NCBI RefSeq assembly: GCF_900188095.1
Contig: NZ_FZOT01000002.1
Span: forward strand, 248,001 to 312,000
DNA: 64,000 nt
Source of the DNA: Noviherbaspirillum humi
GTDB taxonomy: Bacteria > Pseudomonadota > Gammaproteobacteria > Burkholderiales > Burkholderiaceae_D
Reading direction: 5' to 3'
Both the position numbers and the translations under genes were made by a program. The stretch's first letter is position 1. Each line of letters begins with the position of its first letter. The notes below the pieces were generated by a model, which was given only the letters and a program-made list of their open reading frames with translations, made no database searches and was not told the DNA's origin. Below are positions 26,752 through 35,076 of the stretch, piece by piece.

Positions 26752-28434
26752 TCAGCCGACGCAGCGGAAGCTGCCGGCTGCGGCCGCATCCCCGCCCTGG
26801 TACCGCGGCCATTGCGGATAGGGACACAAGGGCCGCGCCCTGCCTCGCGTCGCGGCGTTCAGGTCGACGCCCGTCATGGTGGCAGGCAGGCTGCCACGTT
26901 CCACCCAGGTGTCCAGCGCATCGAGCGCCTCCCAGGCCGGCACGAAGGCACCCCCGCCGTGGCCGAAACCGGGCACCGTCAGCAGGCGGATGAAGGCATT
27001 TGCTTCTTCCCTGCCCCAGCGCAGCACCTGGCCTTCGTAGTAGGCGATGGTGGCGTTCGGGCTGATCACCTCGTCCGCCAAGCCATGCATCAGCAGCAGC
27101 TTGCCGCCGCGTTCCCGGAAGCGGGAAAGATCGGGGTTGGCCGCGCCGACTTCGTTCGACAGCCCCCTCAGCCGCTGCCGGAAGCCACCACCCTCGCGCG
27201 GGTCGAAGGCGAGCGACGAACGCGCCGGATCGCGGGCGACGAAATGACGGAAGAAGGCATCGCCCTGGGCGAACAGATAGCCGTTGCTGAACACGTTTGG
27301 CGGCTGCGTCAGGCGCGGTGACGTGCCGAGGCCCAGGCTGCCGGAGAAGTCCGCGCCTTGAAGAATGTTGTACCCCGGGTGGCGGTCCACGCCGGCCGCC
27401 AGCGGATAGCGCAGCAGCAGATCATCGGCAAGCGCGCGCACCACGCGCAGCTGGGCATCGGACAGGCAGGCGCTCGCCGCGCCATCCCTGCCGCCCGGGC
27501 AGCGCAGTGCCGCGAAAATTTCCGGCGCCTTGGCCCGGCAGGCCCGAACATCGCCGATGATGCCGTCGGCGATGCCGTCGTCCGCATCGCACGAGGCGAG
27601 CGCCCGGGCGCGAATGAGCGCCTGCTTTTCCCTTGGAATGAAGCCGCCTTCCACATAGGCCGCCTGCCCGACGCGAATGCCATGCAGCCGCACGCCGACG
27701 AAGTTGATGGCCGGCGCAATGGCCAGCACGCCGTCGTAGTCCTGCGGCCAGCGCTGCGCCGCCGTCATGGCTTCCCGTCCGCCGGTCGACGCGCCGGCGA
27801 AATACGAGCGGCGGGGAGCGCGGCCATAATGCAGCCGGATCAGCGCCAGCGCCGCGTCATGCGCCTTCTTGATGTGGGCATGGCCGAAATTGGCGAGGGC
27901 CGCGTCGTTCAGCGCGAAGCGCGCATCATCGCCAGCACCGGCATGGCCGGAATCGGAGCCGTAGGTGGCATAGCCTTGGGACAGCGGTGCGGTCAACGAG
28001 GCGAAGGGAATGGGCCCGGTGCCGGTCACCACAGCGCCGTTGTAGGCGGAGCCGCCCATCTGCACCGCCTTGCCGTTCCACTGAAGCGGCAGATTGAGCT
28101 GAAAGCGGATCTCGGGCGTGTCGCTCTCCAGTGCCCGGATGCTGGCGGTGACCCGGCAGTAATCGCTCAAGCGGCGGGCATCGCTTTCATCCCGGATGGC
28201 CTCGGCGGACAGAACCGTGGCGCCGCCGGTCGGCAGGCCGATCTGCTGCGGCCTCACCACGCTGCCGGCAAGATCGGCGCAGGCAAGGGCCGGCGCTGCC
28301 TGCCGTGCTTCAGGCGTTGCGCAAGCCGCCAGCAGCAACGCCACTAATGGAAATGAGGCAAGCACGGCCATCCTGCGGATCGACCGTGCGGAAACGCGAT
28401 TCGCCGCGGCGCTTCTTCTCATTGAACAAGGCAT
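26752..28434 (-). CDS. Tannase/feruloyl esterase family lipoprotein
   Basis: A 560-residue alpha/beta-hydrolase of the tannase family with a lipoprotein signal (ALLLAAC). The nucleophile Ser lies in FAGASTGGREAM (GxSxG), an Asp in GLADEVISPN, and a late His in PGFGHGGGAF. Paired Cys around CDADDGIADGIIG and CRAKAPEIF are typical of the family, including its calcium-type loop. These enzymes cleave ester bonds of phenolic acids or acyl groups. It lies 77 nt after the GH16 gene of the polysaccharide locus and on the same strand, so it may remove acyl groups from the polymer or from plant material. Start at 28434 has AAGG upstream; 28371 is an alternative. Confidence 0.87.
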   Translation of the reverse strand: MPCSMRRSAAANRVSARSIRRMAVLASFPLVALLLAACATPEARQAAPALACADLAGSVVRPQQIGLPTGGATVLSAEAIRDESDARRLSDYCRVTASIRALESDTPEIRFQLNLPLQWNGKAVQMGGSAYNGAVVTGTGPIPFASLTAPLSQGYATYGSDSGHAGAGDDARFALNDAALANFGHAHIKKAHDAALALIRLHYGRAPRRSYFAGASTGGREAMTAAQRWPQDYDGVLAIAPAINFVGVRLHGIRVGQAAYVEGGFIPREKQALIRARALASCDADDGIADGIIGDVRACRAKAPEIFAALRCPGGRDGAASACLSDAQLRVVRALADDLLLRYPLAAGVDRHPGYNILQGADFSGSLGLGTSPRLTQPPNVFSNGYLFAQGDAFFRHFVARDPARSSLAFDPREGGGFRQRLRGLSNEVGAANPDLSRFRERGGKLLLMHGLADEVISPNATIAYYEGQVLRWGREEANAFIRLLTVPGFGHGGGAFVPAWEALDALDTWVERGSLPATMTGVDLNAATRGRARPLCPYPQWPRYQGGDAAAAGSFRCVG

Positions 28435-28511
28435 GCTGCCTTGACCGTCGTCGGCCGGAGCGGTTCCGGCCCAGGCACACTTCTCATGGCGCTTGGGCTG
28501 GCGCGCGCTGC

Positions 28512-29240
28512 TTACTTGCCGATCCAGACCGAGCCATACTTGGCGACACCCGCCTCGCCGTTGTAGTAACCCGGAAAATAGACTGCCCAATCCTGGTTGT
28601 CGCCGTACCAGGCATTCATCATCAATTGCATCGGCACCGCAACGGCGCCAGTGGCGACCCGGCGCAATTCCACCCACTGGCCGGCATCGGAGTAGGCGAA
28701 CCAGGCGATGCTGTCCGGCCGCCATTCGATGCTGTAATTGCGCATGCCGCCGTAGGGATTGATGCCGTACTGAGCCAGGTCGATGTCCAAGGGATTCTGC
28801 TGGCCTGCTACCCAGTAATTGGTGTGCAGCGTGCTGGTGCCGCCCATGAATTCGATGTCGATCTCGAAATGGCTGGCCGTGCCGGCGGTGCCGGTGTACA
28901 GGAAGAAGGAGCTGATGGTGCCACCGACATTGGCCGGCTGCATATTGACGATGAAGGAACCGTACTGCCAAGCCTTGGCGGTGCGGACCTCGGCGCATTT
29001 GCCCGAACTGCCGCTGAAGCTGAGGCTGAGCATGCCCTTGCTCTTGCTGACATCCTGGCTGGAAAACGTGCAGCCGAAGGGATGGCCGTTGACCCAGCTG
29101 CTGATCTGCCAGGCGCTGCCGAGGCCGCCCTTGGTGTCGAAACTATCGTAGAAGACCTGATTGGTCTGGGCACGGGCGCCCTGGCTTGCGAGGCAAGCGG
29201 CGGCTGCCAATACGGCAGCCAGTTTTCGACACTTCACCAT
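28512..29240 (-). CDS. GH16 endo-beta-glucanase, secreted (EIDIE type)
   Basis: A 242-residue secreted protein with a signal peptide cleaved after ARA (residue 24). The jelly-roll GH16 catalytic motif is HFEIDIEF, giving Glu126, Asp128 and Glu130 (ExDxE, the licheninase spacing). GH16 enzymes of this spacing cut mixed-linkage or other beta-glucans. The length fits a single-domain licheninase-like enzyme. It lies 153 nt downstream of the OpgC-like gene and may trim the polymer made by the locus. Confidence 0.88.
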   Translation of the reverse strand: MVKCRKLAAVLAAAACLASQGARAQTNQVFYDSFDTKGGLGSAWQISSWVNGHPFGCTFSSQDVSKSKGMLSLSFSGSSGKCAEVRTAKAWQYGSFIVNMQPANVGGTISSFFLYTGTAGTASHFEIDIEFMGGTSTLHTNYWVAGQQNPLDIDLAQYGINPYGGMRNYSIEWRPDSIAWFAYSDAGQWVELRRVATGAVAVPMQLMMNAWYGDNQDWAVYFPGYYNGEAGVAKYGSVWIGK

Positions 29241-29393
29241 CTTGATTCCTTTGCTGTGCTGCCACTTGCCTCTGCCAAGATGACAGGAGAGCAGTGTTTA
29301 TAAGCAACAATGTTGCCACACAGAAATCAATTCAGTAAAGAGGTGGCTGCATTTCTTTGTAGAAATAAGACAGCGTGCTGAGATTCTGCCTGG

Positions 29394-30632
29394 TTAATGC
29401 GGTATCCAGCGGAACAGGAACCGCGTACGGATCATGAGCCAGATGAGTAAGAGCGCGCCGGCATGGATGGCCGTGTTCACTGCGATGCTGTGCATGCCGG
29501 GCAGCGGCGTGTTCTCGACCAGGAGAATCAGGTAGATATGCATGAAGAACACGTACATCGATTCCTGGCCGAGGGGGATGAAGAGCCAACCGAGCAGTCG
29601 GTCCAGCGGCTTCCATGCCACCGTCAGCAGCGCGTAGAGCGCGATCAGCAGTACCACATTGTTCAGCACCCGGCCCGGGCCGAGCTGGTACTTGAGGAAG
29701 AAATGCCTGTACCACCAGCCGAAGGTTTGGGCCGGAATGACTTCGATCACCGCCCAGTCGGGCAGCTGCGGCAGCGGGTGGTTCAGCGAGAAAACGATCA
29801 TCAGACCGGAAAGCAGCACGCAAAGCCAGACCAGGAAGATCCCGGTACCGGTGCGGAAGAAGGCCAGCAGCTGCTTCTTGTAGTAGCCGGCCAGCACGCC
29901 ATGCACGAACAGCAGCTGCCAGGCGAGTGAAGGAAAGGCGTACTCGAACTCGGCCCAGGTGAGTCGGATGGCGGCGGTGCCCGGCGTGGCTTCCGGCGCG
30001 AGATAGTTGACCAGGTAGGCCAACCAGCTGGCGAGCATGAGCAGGCGCACATGGCCGCGGTCGATGGCCCAGAAAATGAGCGGCGTAAGCAGGAACAGCA
30101 CCACGTACAGGCCGACGATCTGGAACTGGTGCGGTCCCGCCTTCATGAAGAACACGTAGAAGAAAGTGACGATGGGCCGCTCATGAAGGTCGGGATAGAG
30201 CGGATAGGTCTGGCCGGTGACCGGGTCGGTGAAGGTGGTGAGCGCGTTGGTATCCAGGCCGGGCACGAGGCGCAGCAGCGCGATGGACCCGGCGACGATG
30301 AAGGCGATCCGGTACAGGGTCCAGGCGCGCCTGACCAGCTTCCAGGTGCAGGTGGCGAGGCCTTCGGTCTTCAACTTCTTGCCGTAGACGGCCCCCGTCA
30401 CCACGCCGGCCAGGATGATGAAGGTCTCGGCGGAGGAAACCACCCCTATCCTCTCCCAACCGATCAGCGCGAACCAGGAGAAATAGTTGAAGTGGGCGGT
30501 GAACAGCAGCAGGAACACGAAGCCGCGCAGAAAATCGATGCGCAGGTCGCGCGTGCCGCCGGTATCGCGATAGCGCCAGCTGTCGGCAGGCAGAGCCGGG
30601 CTGGCGGAGGCGGTCGGCGGGACCAGGATCAA
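29394..30632 (-). CDS. OpgC-family membrane acyltransferase
   Basis: A 412-residue multi-pass inner-membrane protein with about ten hydrophobic segments. The N-terminal RDLRIDFLRGFVFLLLF, TAHFNYFSW and the later FIILAGVVTGAVYG are signatures of OpgC, which in E. coli succinylates osmoregulated periplasmic glucans. It probably adds acyl groups to the product of the neighbouring synthase. No ATG is available: a TAA lies two codons upstream in frame and a TTG at 30632 follows GGAG by 8 nt, so this TTG is the likely start. It follows the third DUF3131 gene by 80 nt. Confidence 0.9.
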   Translation of the reverse strand: MILVPPTASASPALPADSWRYRDTGGTRDLRIDFLRGFVFLLLFTAHFNYFSWFALIGWERIGVVSSAETFIILAGVVTGAVYGKKLKTEGLATCTWKLVRRAWTLYRIAFIVAGSIALLRLVPGLDTNALTTFTDPVTGQTYPLYPDLHERPIVTFFYVFFMKAGPHQFQIVGLYVVLFLLTPLIFWAIDRGHVRLLMLASWLAYLVNYLAPEATPGTAAIRLTWAEFEYAFPSLAWQLLFVHGVLAGYYKKQLLAFFRTGTGIFLVWLCVLLSGLMIVFSLNHPLPQLPDWAVIEVIPAQTFGWWYRHFFLKYQLGPGRVLNNVVLLIALYALLTVAWKPLDRLLGWLFIPLGQESMYVFFMHIYLILLVENTPLPGMHSIAVNTAIHAGALLLIWLMIRTRFLFRWIPH

Positions 30633-30712
30633 CGGTTAACTCCGACTGGATGATGTGAGCACATTCCCGGCAGTATCCTGCGGTCCGCATGCACGCTGCG
30701 CCGGCTTCATGT

Positions 30713-32185
30713 TCATTGCCCCGACAGCGTCTGCCGCTTGCCGAGGCGGGTATTCGGCAATTTCGCATCGCAGATTGGCCGCTCGATGGGATAGCACCGG
30801 TTGGGCGGCGCAAACGCATCCTGCTGCTGCGCCTGGAAATAACCGGGCGTGGCATCGCCCGGATAAAGCTGGCCCCAGGCCTTGAACATCAGCGATTCCA
30901 GTACCGCCGCATTGGTCGACAGCGTGATGTTTTCCTGGATCGCGCCGCTCTTCTCCAGCCGCCCTTCGTACCAGCCGCGTTCCGGATCGTAGAGCGACTG
31001 CACCACCTTGATCAGCTCGTCGGTATAGCCGGTCGGCCATACCGCCCACATGGCGAATGCCGCCTTGGTCGACACCAGCGCCAGATCGGGATACTCCTTG
31101 CCGTCGTTGCCTATGGTGTTGAAGGGATAGCCGGCCGCGAACACCGAGTCCAGCACCTGATACGGCGCTTCCTTGATCTGGTAGTCGGTGCGGGCGGTGA
31201 ACACGTTCTCGCGCCGGTAGCGTTCTTCCTGCACCTGGTAGACATCGTTGGCGAGCTTACGCAGATCGATGCCGCCGGCTTCGCTCATGGCGAGCCTGCT
31301 CGGATAACGCCAGCCGAATTCCATGCCCATCAGCGCGTAGGGCATGGTCGCCACCGGCGCCTGCGCCTTGGTCAGGCGCGGGTCGCGCGCATCGTAGTAA
31401 ATGCGGCGGCCAAAGATATTGAAGGCTTCCATGCCTTCCAGGGAGGCGGAATGCTTGGTATCGAAGCCCCACACCGCGTAGCCGGCGCTGGTGAGCTGCT
31501 CGTAGCCGAGCCGGCCTTCCTGGTATTCGGTGGACTGGCCCTGGCTGCGCGATGCGCCGAACATCGTGCCGCAGTCGTCGATCACCTTGCAGAAATTCCA
31601 GCGGAACACCACCTTGTCGAAATACTCGCGGAAGCGCGGATAGCGCTCGCCGGTGATCTTCATCCACATCATCAGCCGGCCGATGTCGGTGGCCGACCAG
31701 CCGATGTCCTCCGGCTGGTTGCCGAAGTTGACCATGGCGCCGGACTCGATGTTGTACACCTTGGCCGGCACCGCGCCATAGGACAGCGGCATCTTGTAGA
31801 GGAAGTTGAGGATCTTGGCGATGCGGGTGTCGAACTCGCGCTGCTCGATCAGCTCGAGTTCGTAGGCGGCCACCGTCGCGGCCAGGGTATCGCCGAGCTG
31901 CCACATGGTGAGGGTCAGGGCGCGGTCGGTGCCGCCGGTCAGCCCGGTCTGCGGATGGGTATTGGCCTCGAAGTAGCGCCACGCCGCCTTGGCCCAGGCG
32001 GTTTCCTTATCGGTCAGCTTGCCGGCACGGCCTATGCCGCCGGCATGCCGGGCATGGTCGGCGACGTTGGCTACGCCGCGCGCGACCACGCCGCAGCCGG
32101 CAGCGGCCAGGCTGAGTCCCAGCACGAAAACCGTCAGCAGGCGTTTCACGGTCGCGCCGCTTTGTTGATCACGAGGCGTCAGCAT
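30713..32185 (-). CDS. DUF3131 lipoprotein (third of three tandem copies)
   Basis: A 490-residue protein with a lipoprotein signal (LSLAAAGC, Cys31). The DUF3131 domain spans about 55-470 and includes ANTHPQTGL, DIGWSATDIGRLM, EYQEGRLGYEQ and the ending NITLSTNAAVLESL. DUF3131 looks like an alpha/alpha-barrel of glycoamylase type; its activity is not established. The start overlaps the stop of the second copy by 7 nt. As the only lipidated copy with a clear lipobox it may be membrane-anchored. Longer in-frame starts overlap the previous gene and are rejected. Confidence 0.85.
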   Translation of the reverse strand: MLTPRDQQSGATVKRLLTVFVLGLSLAAAGCGVVARGVANVADHARHAGGIGRAGKLTDKETAWAKAAWRYFEANTHPQTGLTGGTDRALTLTMWQLGDTLAATVAAYELELIEQREFDTRIAKILNFLYKMPLSYGAVPAKVYNIESGAMVNFGNQPEDIGWSATDIGRLMMWMKITGERYPRFREYFDKVVFRWNFCKVIDDCGTMFGASRSQGQSTEYQEGRLGYEQLTSAGYAVWGFDTKHSASLEGMEAFNIFGRRIYYDARDPRLTKAQAPVATMPYALMGMEFGWRYPSRLAMSEAGGIDLRKLANDVYQVQEERYRRENVFTARTDYQIKEAPYQVLDSVFAAGYPFNTIGNDGKEYPDLALVSTKAAFAMWAVWPTGYTDELIKVVQSLYDPERGWYEGRLEKSGAIQENITLSTNAAVLESLMFKAWGQLYPGDATPGYFQAQQQDAFAPPNRCYPIERPICDAKLPNTRLGKRQTLSGQ

Positions 32186-33648
32186 GGCCGGTTCTCGCTG
32201 TCCGAGGCAGGCTCGCGCGGCCCCAGCGGCAGCAGGTTCGCGCAGTCGTTGGCGCTGCGCTGCGCGCTGGCGAAGTTCTGCTTCAGCCTCGCCCCGGATC
32301 CATAGGGGCTCTCGATGCTGCGCTCCCACAGGCTCTTGCCCTGCTTCTGCGGACTCCATCTCAGCAGCTTGCCCTGCGCCTTGTACAGCAAGGCTTCGAG
32401 CATGATGCCGTTGTTGTTGGCGGTGAAGGCCTTGATCGGCCCCTTGCCGCTTTCCAGGATGCCTTCATAAAACCCCTTGGCCGGATCGAACTGCTTGGCG
32501 ATGGTGTTGAACAGCAGATCGGTGTAGTCGGATTTCCATAGCACCCACATGCCGAGCGCCGCCTTGAGCGAGATGGCGGCGTACTGCGGCATGTGCTTGC
32601 CGGTGTCGGTGATGGTGTTCCAGGGGAAGCCGTCGGTGAACACCGTGTCGTACACGAAGTACGGCTCCTGGTCGAGCTGGTGCTCGGAGCGCGCGGTGAT
32701 GATGCCGGTCTCCCGGTAGCGGTTCTCCTGCGCCTGGTAGACGCGGTGGGCGAAGTTCTCCATCCAGGCCAGGCTGTGGCGGCCGTCGTTGGTGTCGCGG
32801 TCCAGCGCCATGTCCCAGTTGAACTCGACGCCGTCGAGCACATAGCTTTCCGACACCACGTAATTGTGCTGGTAGAACTTGCGCGGATCGCGCGTATCGT
32901 AGGGCACCTCGACGCAGAAGATGGGAATCGTGTCATAGGGCTCCGGCTTGGACGCCGCGGCGGTGGACAATCCCCACAGCTCGAAGCCCTTGGCCGAGTA
33001 CTCTTCGTAGCCCAGCCGGCCCTCCTGCACGTATTGCAGTTTTTTCTCCTTGTCGATGTTGGCGCCGAACATGGTGCCTTCGCGGTCCACCACATGATCG
33101 AAATTCCAGCGCAGCACGAAGCGGTCGACCGCCTCCGCATGCTGGGGATAGCGTTCCTTGATGATCTTCAGCCAGATCAGCAGGCGGCCGAGGTCGATGG
33201 CGGAAAAGCCGATTTCTCCCGGCTTGTTGCCGTAGTCGACCTTCTCCACCGTCTTGGCGTGGTAAGCCTTGTTGGGCAGCTCGTCTCGAAAGAAGGCCAT
33301 GCGGTTGAAGGTCCTGAGGATGAGCGACAACCGCTCGTCCGCCTGCTGCGGCGTGATCAGGTTCAGTTCGCGCGCCGCCACCAGGGCACCGAGGTAGGAG
33401 GCGGTGTCCCACATGGTGGTGGAAGGATAGCCATCCACCGCATTCACCAGGCCCGACTCCGGATGGTAGTTGTTTTCGAAGTATTTCCAGGCCGTGCGCG
33501 CCATGGCCGTCTCCTGCTCGGTGAGCGGGCCGGAGCGCTGGGGATAGCGCCGCGCCGGCAGATCGCCGCTCACGCAGGATGCCCAGGCGCCTGCCCCGGC
33601 GAGCGCCAGCAGCAGGACCGCCAGCAGGTTTCTGATACAGCTCTTCAT
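32179..33648 (-). CDS. DUF3131 protein, secreted (second of three tandem copies)
   Basis: A 489-residue protein with a signal peptide ending AWA-SC near residue 23. The DUF3131 region has NYHPESGLVNAV, IGFSAIDLGRLLIW, VQEGRLGYEEYS, PYFVYDTVF and NNNGIMLEALLY. It resembles the first copy more than the third. It is probably periplasmic. It lies 43 nt after the first copy and overlaps the third. Tandem triplication beside a GT2 synthase suggests paralogous periplasmic enzymes acting on, or binding, the glucan product. Confidence 0.85.
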   Translation of the reverse strand: MKSCIRNLLAVLLLALAGAGAWASCVSGDLPARRYPQRSGPLTEQETAMARTAWKYFENNYHPESGLVNAVDGYPSTTMWDTASYLGALVAARELNLITPQQADERLSLILRTFNRMAFFRDELPNKAYHAKTVEKVDYGNKPGEIGFSAIDLGRLLIWLKIIKERYPQHAEAVDRFVLRWNFDHVVDREGTMFGANIDKEKKLQYVQEGRLGYEEYSAKGFELWGLSTAAASKPEPYDTIPIFCVEVPYDTRDPRKFYQHNYVVSESYVLDGVEFNWDMALDRDTNDGRHSLAWMENFAHRVYQAQENRYRETGIITARSEHQLDQEPYFVYDTVFTDGFPWNTITDTGKHMPQYAAISLKAALGMWVLWKSDYTDLLFNTIAKQFDPAKGFYEGILESGKGPIKAFTANNNGIMLEALLYKAQGKLLRWSPQKQGKSLWERSIESPYGSGARLKQNFASAQRSANDCANLLPLGPREPASDSENRPC

Positions 33649-33691
33649 GATTGTTTGAATTTCCTTCCCTCGCATGACCCGCGGCCAGGCG

Positions 33692-35023
33692 CTATTTGCC
33701 GTCTGCAGCCGCCGCGCGCCCGAGCAGCTTGCCGGTGGCGATGTAGGCCAGACTCTCCAGCACGATGCCATTGGTGTTCGCATTCACCGACTTGTTGGGC
33801 TGGCCGGTTTCCTCGTAGCGGCCGGCGTACCAGCCCTTGTCCGGATCCTGCAGGTCGGCCAGCGACTCCACCAGCCGCGCGGTGTACTCATTGCCGTACA
33901 GCGCATGCCAGGCGAAGGCCGCCTTCACGCTCACGGTCCTGAGCTTGGGCACCGGCTCGCCCTTTTCGGTGACGGTGTTCCAGGCCTTGCCGTCGCTGAA
34001 CACGGTGTTGTAGACGAAGTATGGCGCCTGGTCCACATGGTCCTCGCTGACGGCGGTCAGGACGCCGGTGCGCCGGAAGCGTTCCTGCTGGGCGCGGAAA
34101 ACGCGCCACGCGAACTCCCGCAAATGACTGTCCCAGCCGAATTCCAGGCCATCCAGCATGTAGGGTTCGCTCACCACGAACTGATGCGCGCCGAGCTTCT
34201 TCGGATCGCGGCTGTCGTAAGGAATCTGCACGCCGAACACGTCGGCATAGGCCAGATGCTGGCGCGGATCGGCGGCGCGGGCGACATCCAGTCCCATCAG
34301 CGCGAAGGTATGGGCCGCATACTGCTCATAGCCGAGCCGGCCTTCCTGGACTACGCCGACATTGCCTTCCGGCTCGACGAGGGCGCCGAACAGCTCGCCG
34401 TCGCGCGCCAGCCGGCTGGTATCCCAGCGCGCCAGCACCCTGCTCGCGGCCGCCGCATGCCGCGGGTACTGCCAGACCACCGCATTGAGCGGCACCAGCA
34501 GGCGGCCGAGGTCGATCGCCGACCAGCCGATGCCCTTTTCCGTCGGCTTGCCGGTGTAGTCCACCATCGCCAGGTCGGCGGTGCTGTAGGACTTGTTGGG
34601 CAGCGCATTGTCGAACAGCGGCAGGCGCCCGAGCGATTCCAGCGCCCGCGCCATGCGCCGGTCGAACTCCTGCTGTCCGACCAGGTCGAGGCGACGGGCG
34701 GAGATCAGGCCGAGCAGATAGGAAGCGGTATCCCACATGGTGGCGGCCGGGTAGCCGGCGACCGAGTTCGCCAGCCCGGTGTCGGGATGGGTATTGGCTT
34801 CGAAATATTTCCAGGCCGCCTGTGCCCATTGCCGCTCCTGGTCGTTCAGCGGCCGCACCGGCTTTGCCGCCGGCAGGTCGGCGCTGCGCTGAATCCCGGC
34901 CGGCTGCGCGGCCGCGAGCGACATGCTGCTGTGCTGCTCGATCTCCCACACCGCCCAGCAGGACAGGATCACCGCCAGGATGAAGATGATGGAACTCCTG
35001 GCCTTGACGAGATTGCCGCTCAT
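33692..35023 (-). CDS. DUF3131 membrane-anchored protein (first of three tandem copies)
   Basis: A 443-residue protein with an N-terminal hydrophobic anchor (about 11-27). The DUF3131 domain has ANTHPDTGLANSV, IGWSAIDLGRLLVP, VQEGRLGYEQYA, PYFVYNTVFSDG and NANTNGIVLESLAYI. It probably sits in the inner membrane facing the periplasm. It starts 53 nt after the GT2 synthase, so newly exported polymer would meet this protein first. The catalytic residues of DUF3131 are not known to me. Confidence 0.86.
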   Translation of the reverse strand: MSGNLVKARSSIIFILAVILSCWAVWEIEQHSSMSLAAAQPAGIQRSADLPAAKPVRPLNDQERQWAQAAWKYFEANTHPDTGLANSVAGYPAATMWDTASYLLGLISARRLDLVGQQEFDRRMARALESLGRLPLFDNALPNKSYSTADLAMVDYTGKPTEKGIGWSAIDLGRLLVPLNAVVWQYPRHAAAASRVLARWDTSRLARDGELFGALVEPEGNVGVVQEGRLGYEQYAAHTFALMGLDVARAADPRQHLAYADVFGVQIPYDSRDPKKLGAHQFVVSEPYMLDGLEFGWDSHLREFAWRVFRAQQERFRRTGVLTAVSEDHVDQAPYFVYNTVFSDGKAWNTVTEKGEPVPKLRTVSVKAAFAWHALYGNEYTARLVESLADLQDPDKGWYAGRYEETGQPNKSVNANTNGIVLESLAYIATGKLLGRAAAADGK

Positions 35024-35076
35024 TGCCCGCCCCGCGCATGCTTGTTCATGGATAGCTTTTCCTTCATCCGATCATG

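Noticed and set aside
30689-32305. 538-codon plus-strand open frame
   Set aside because: Antisense to the third DUF3131 gene; composition is that of a shadow.
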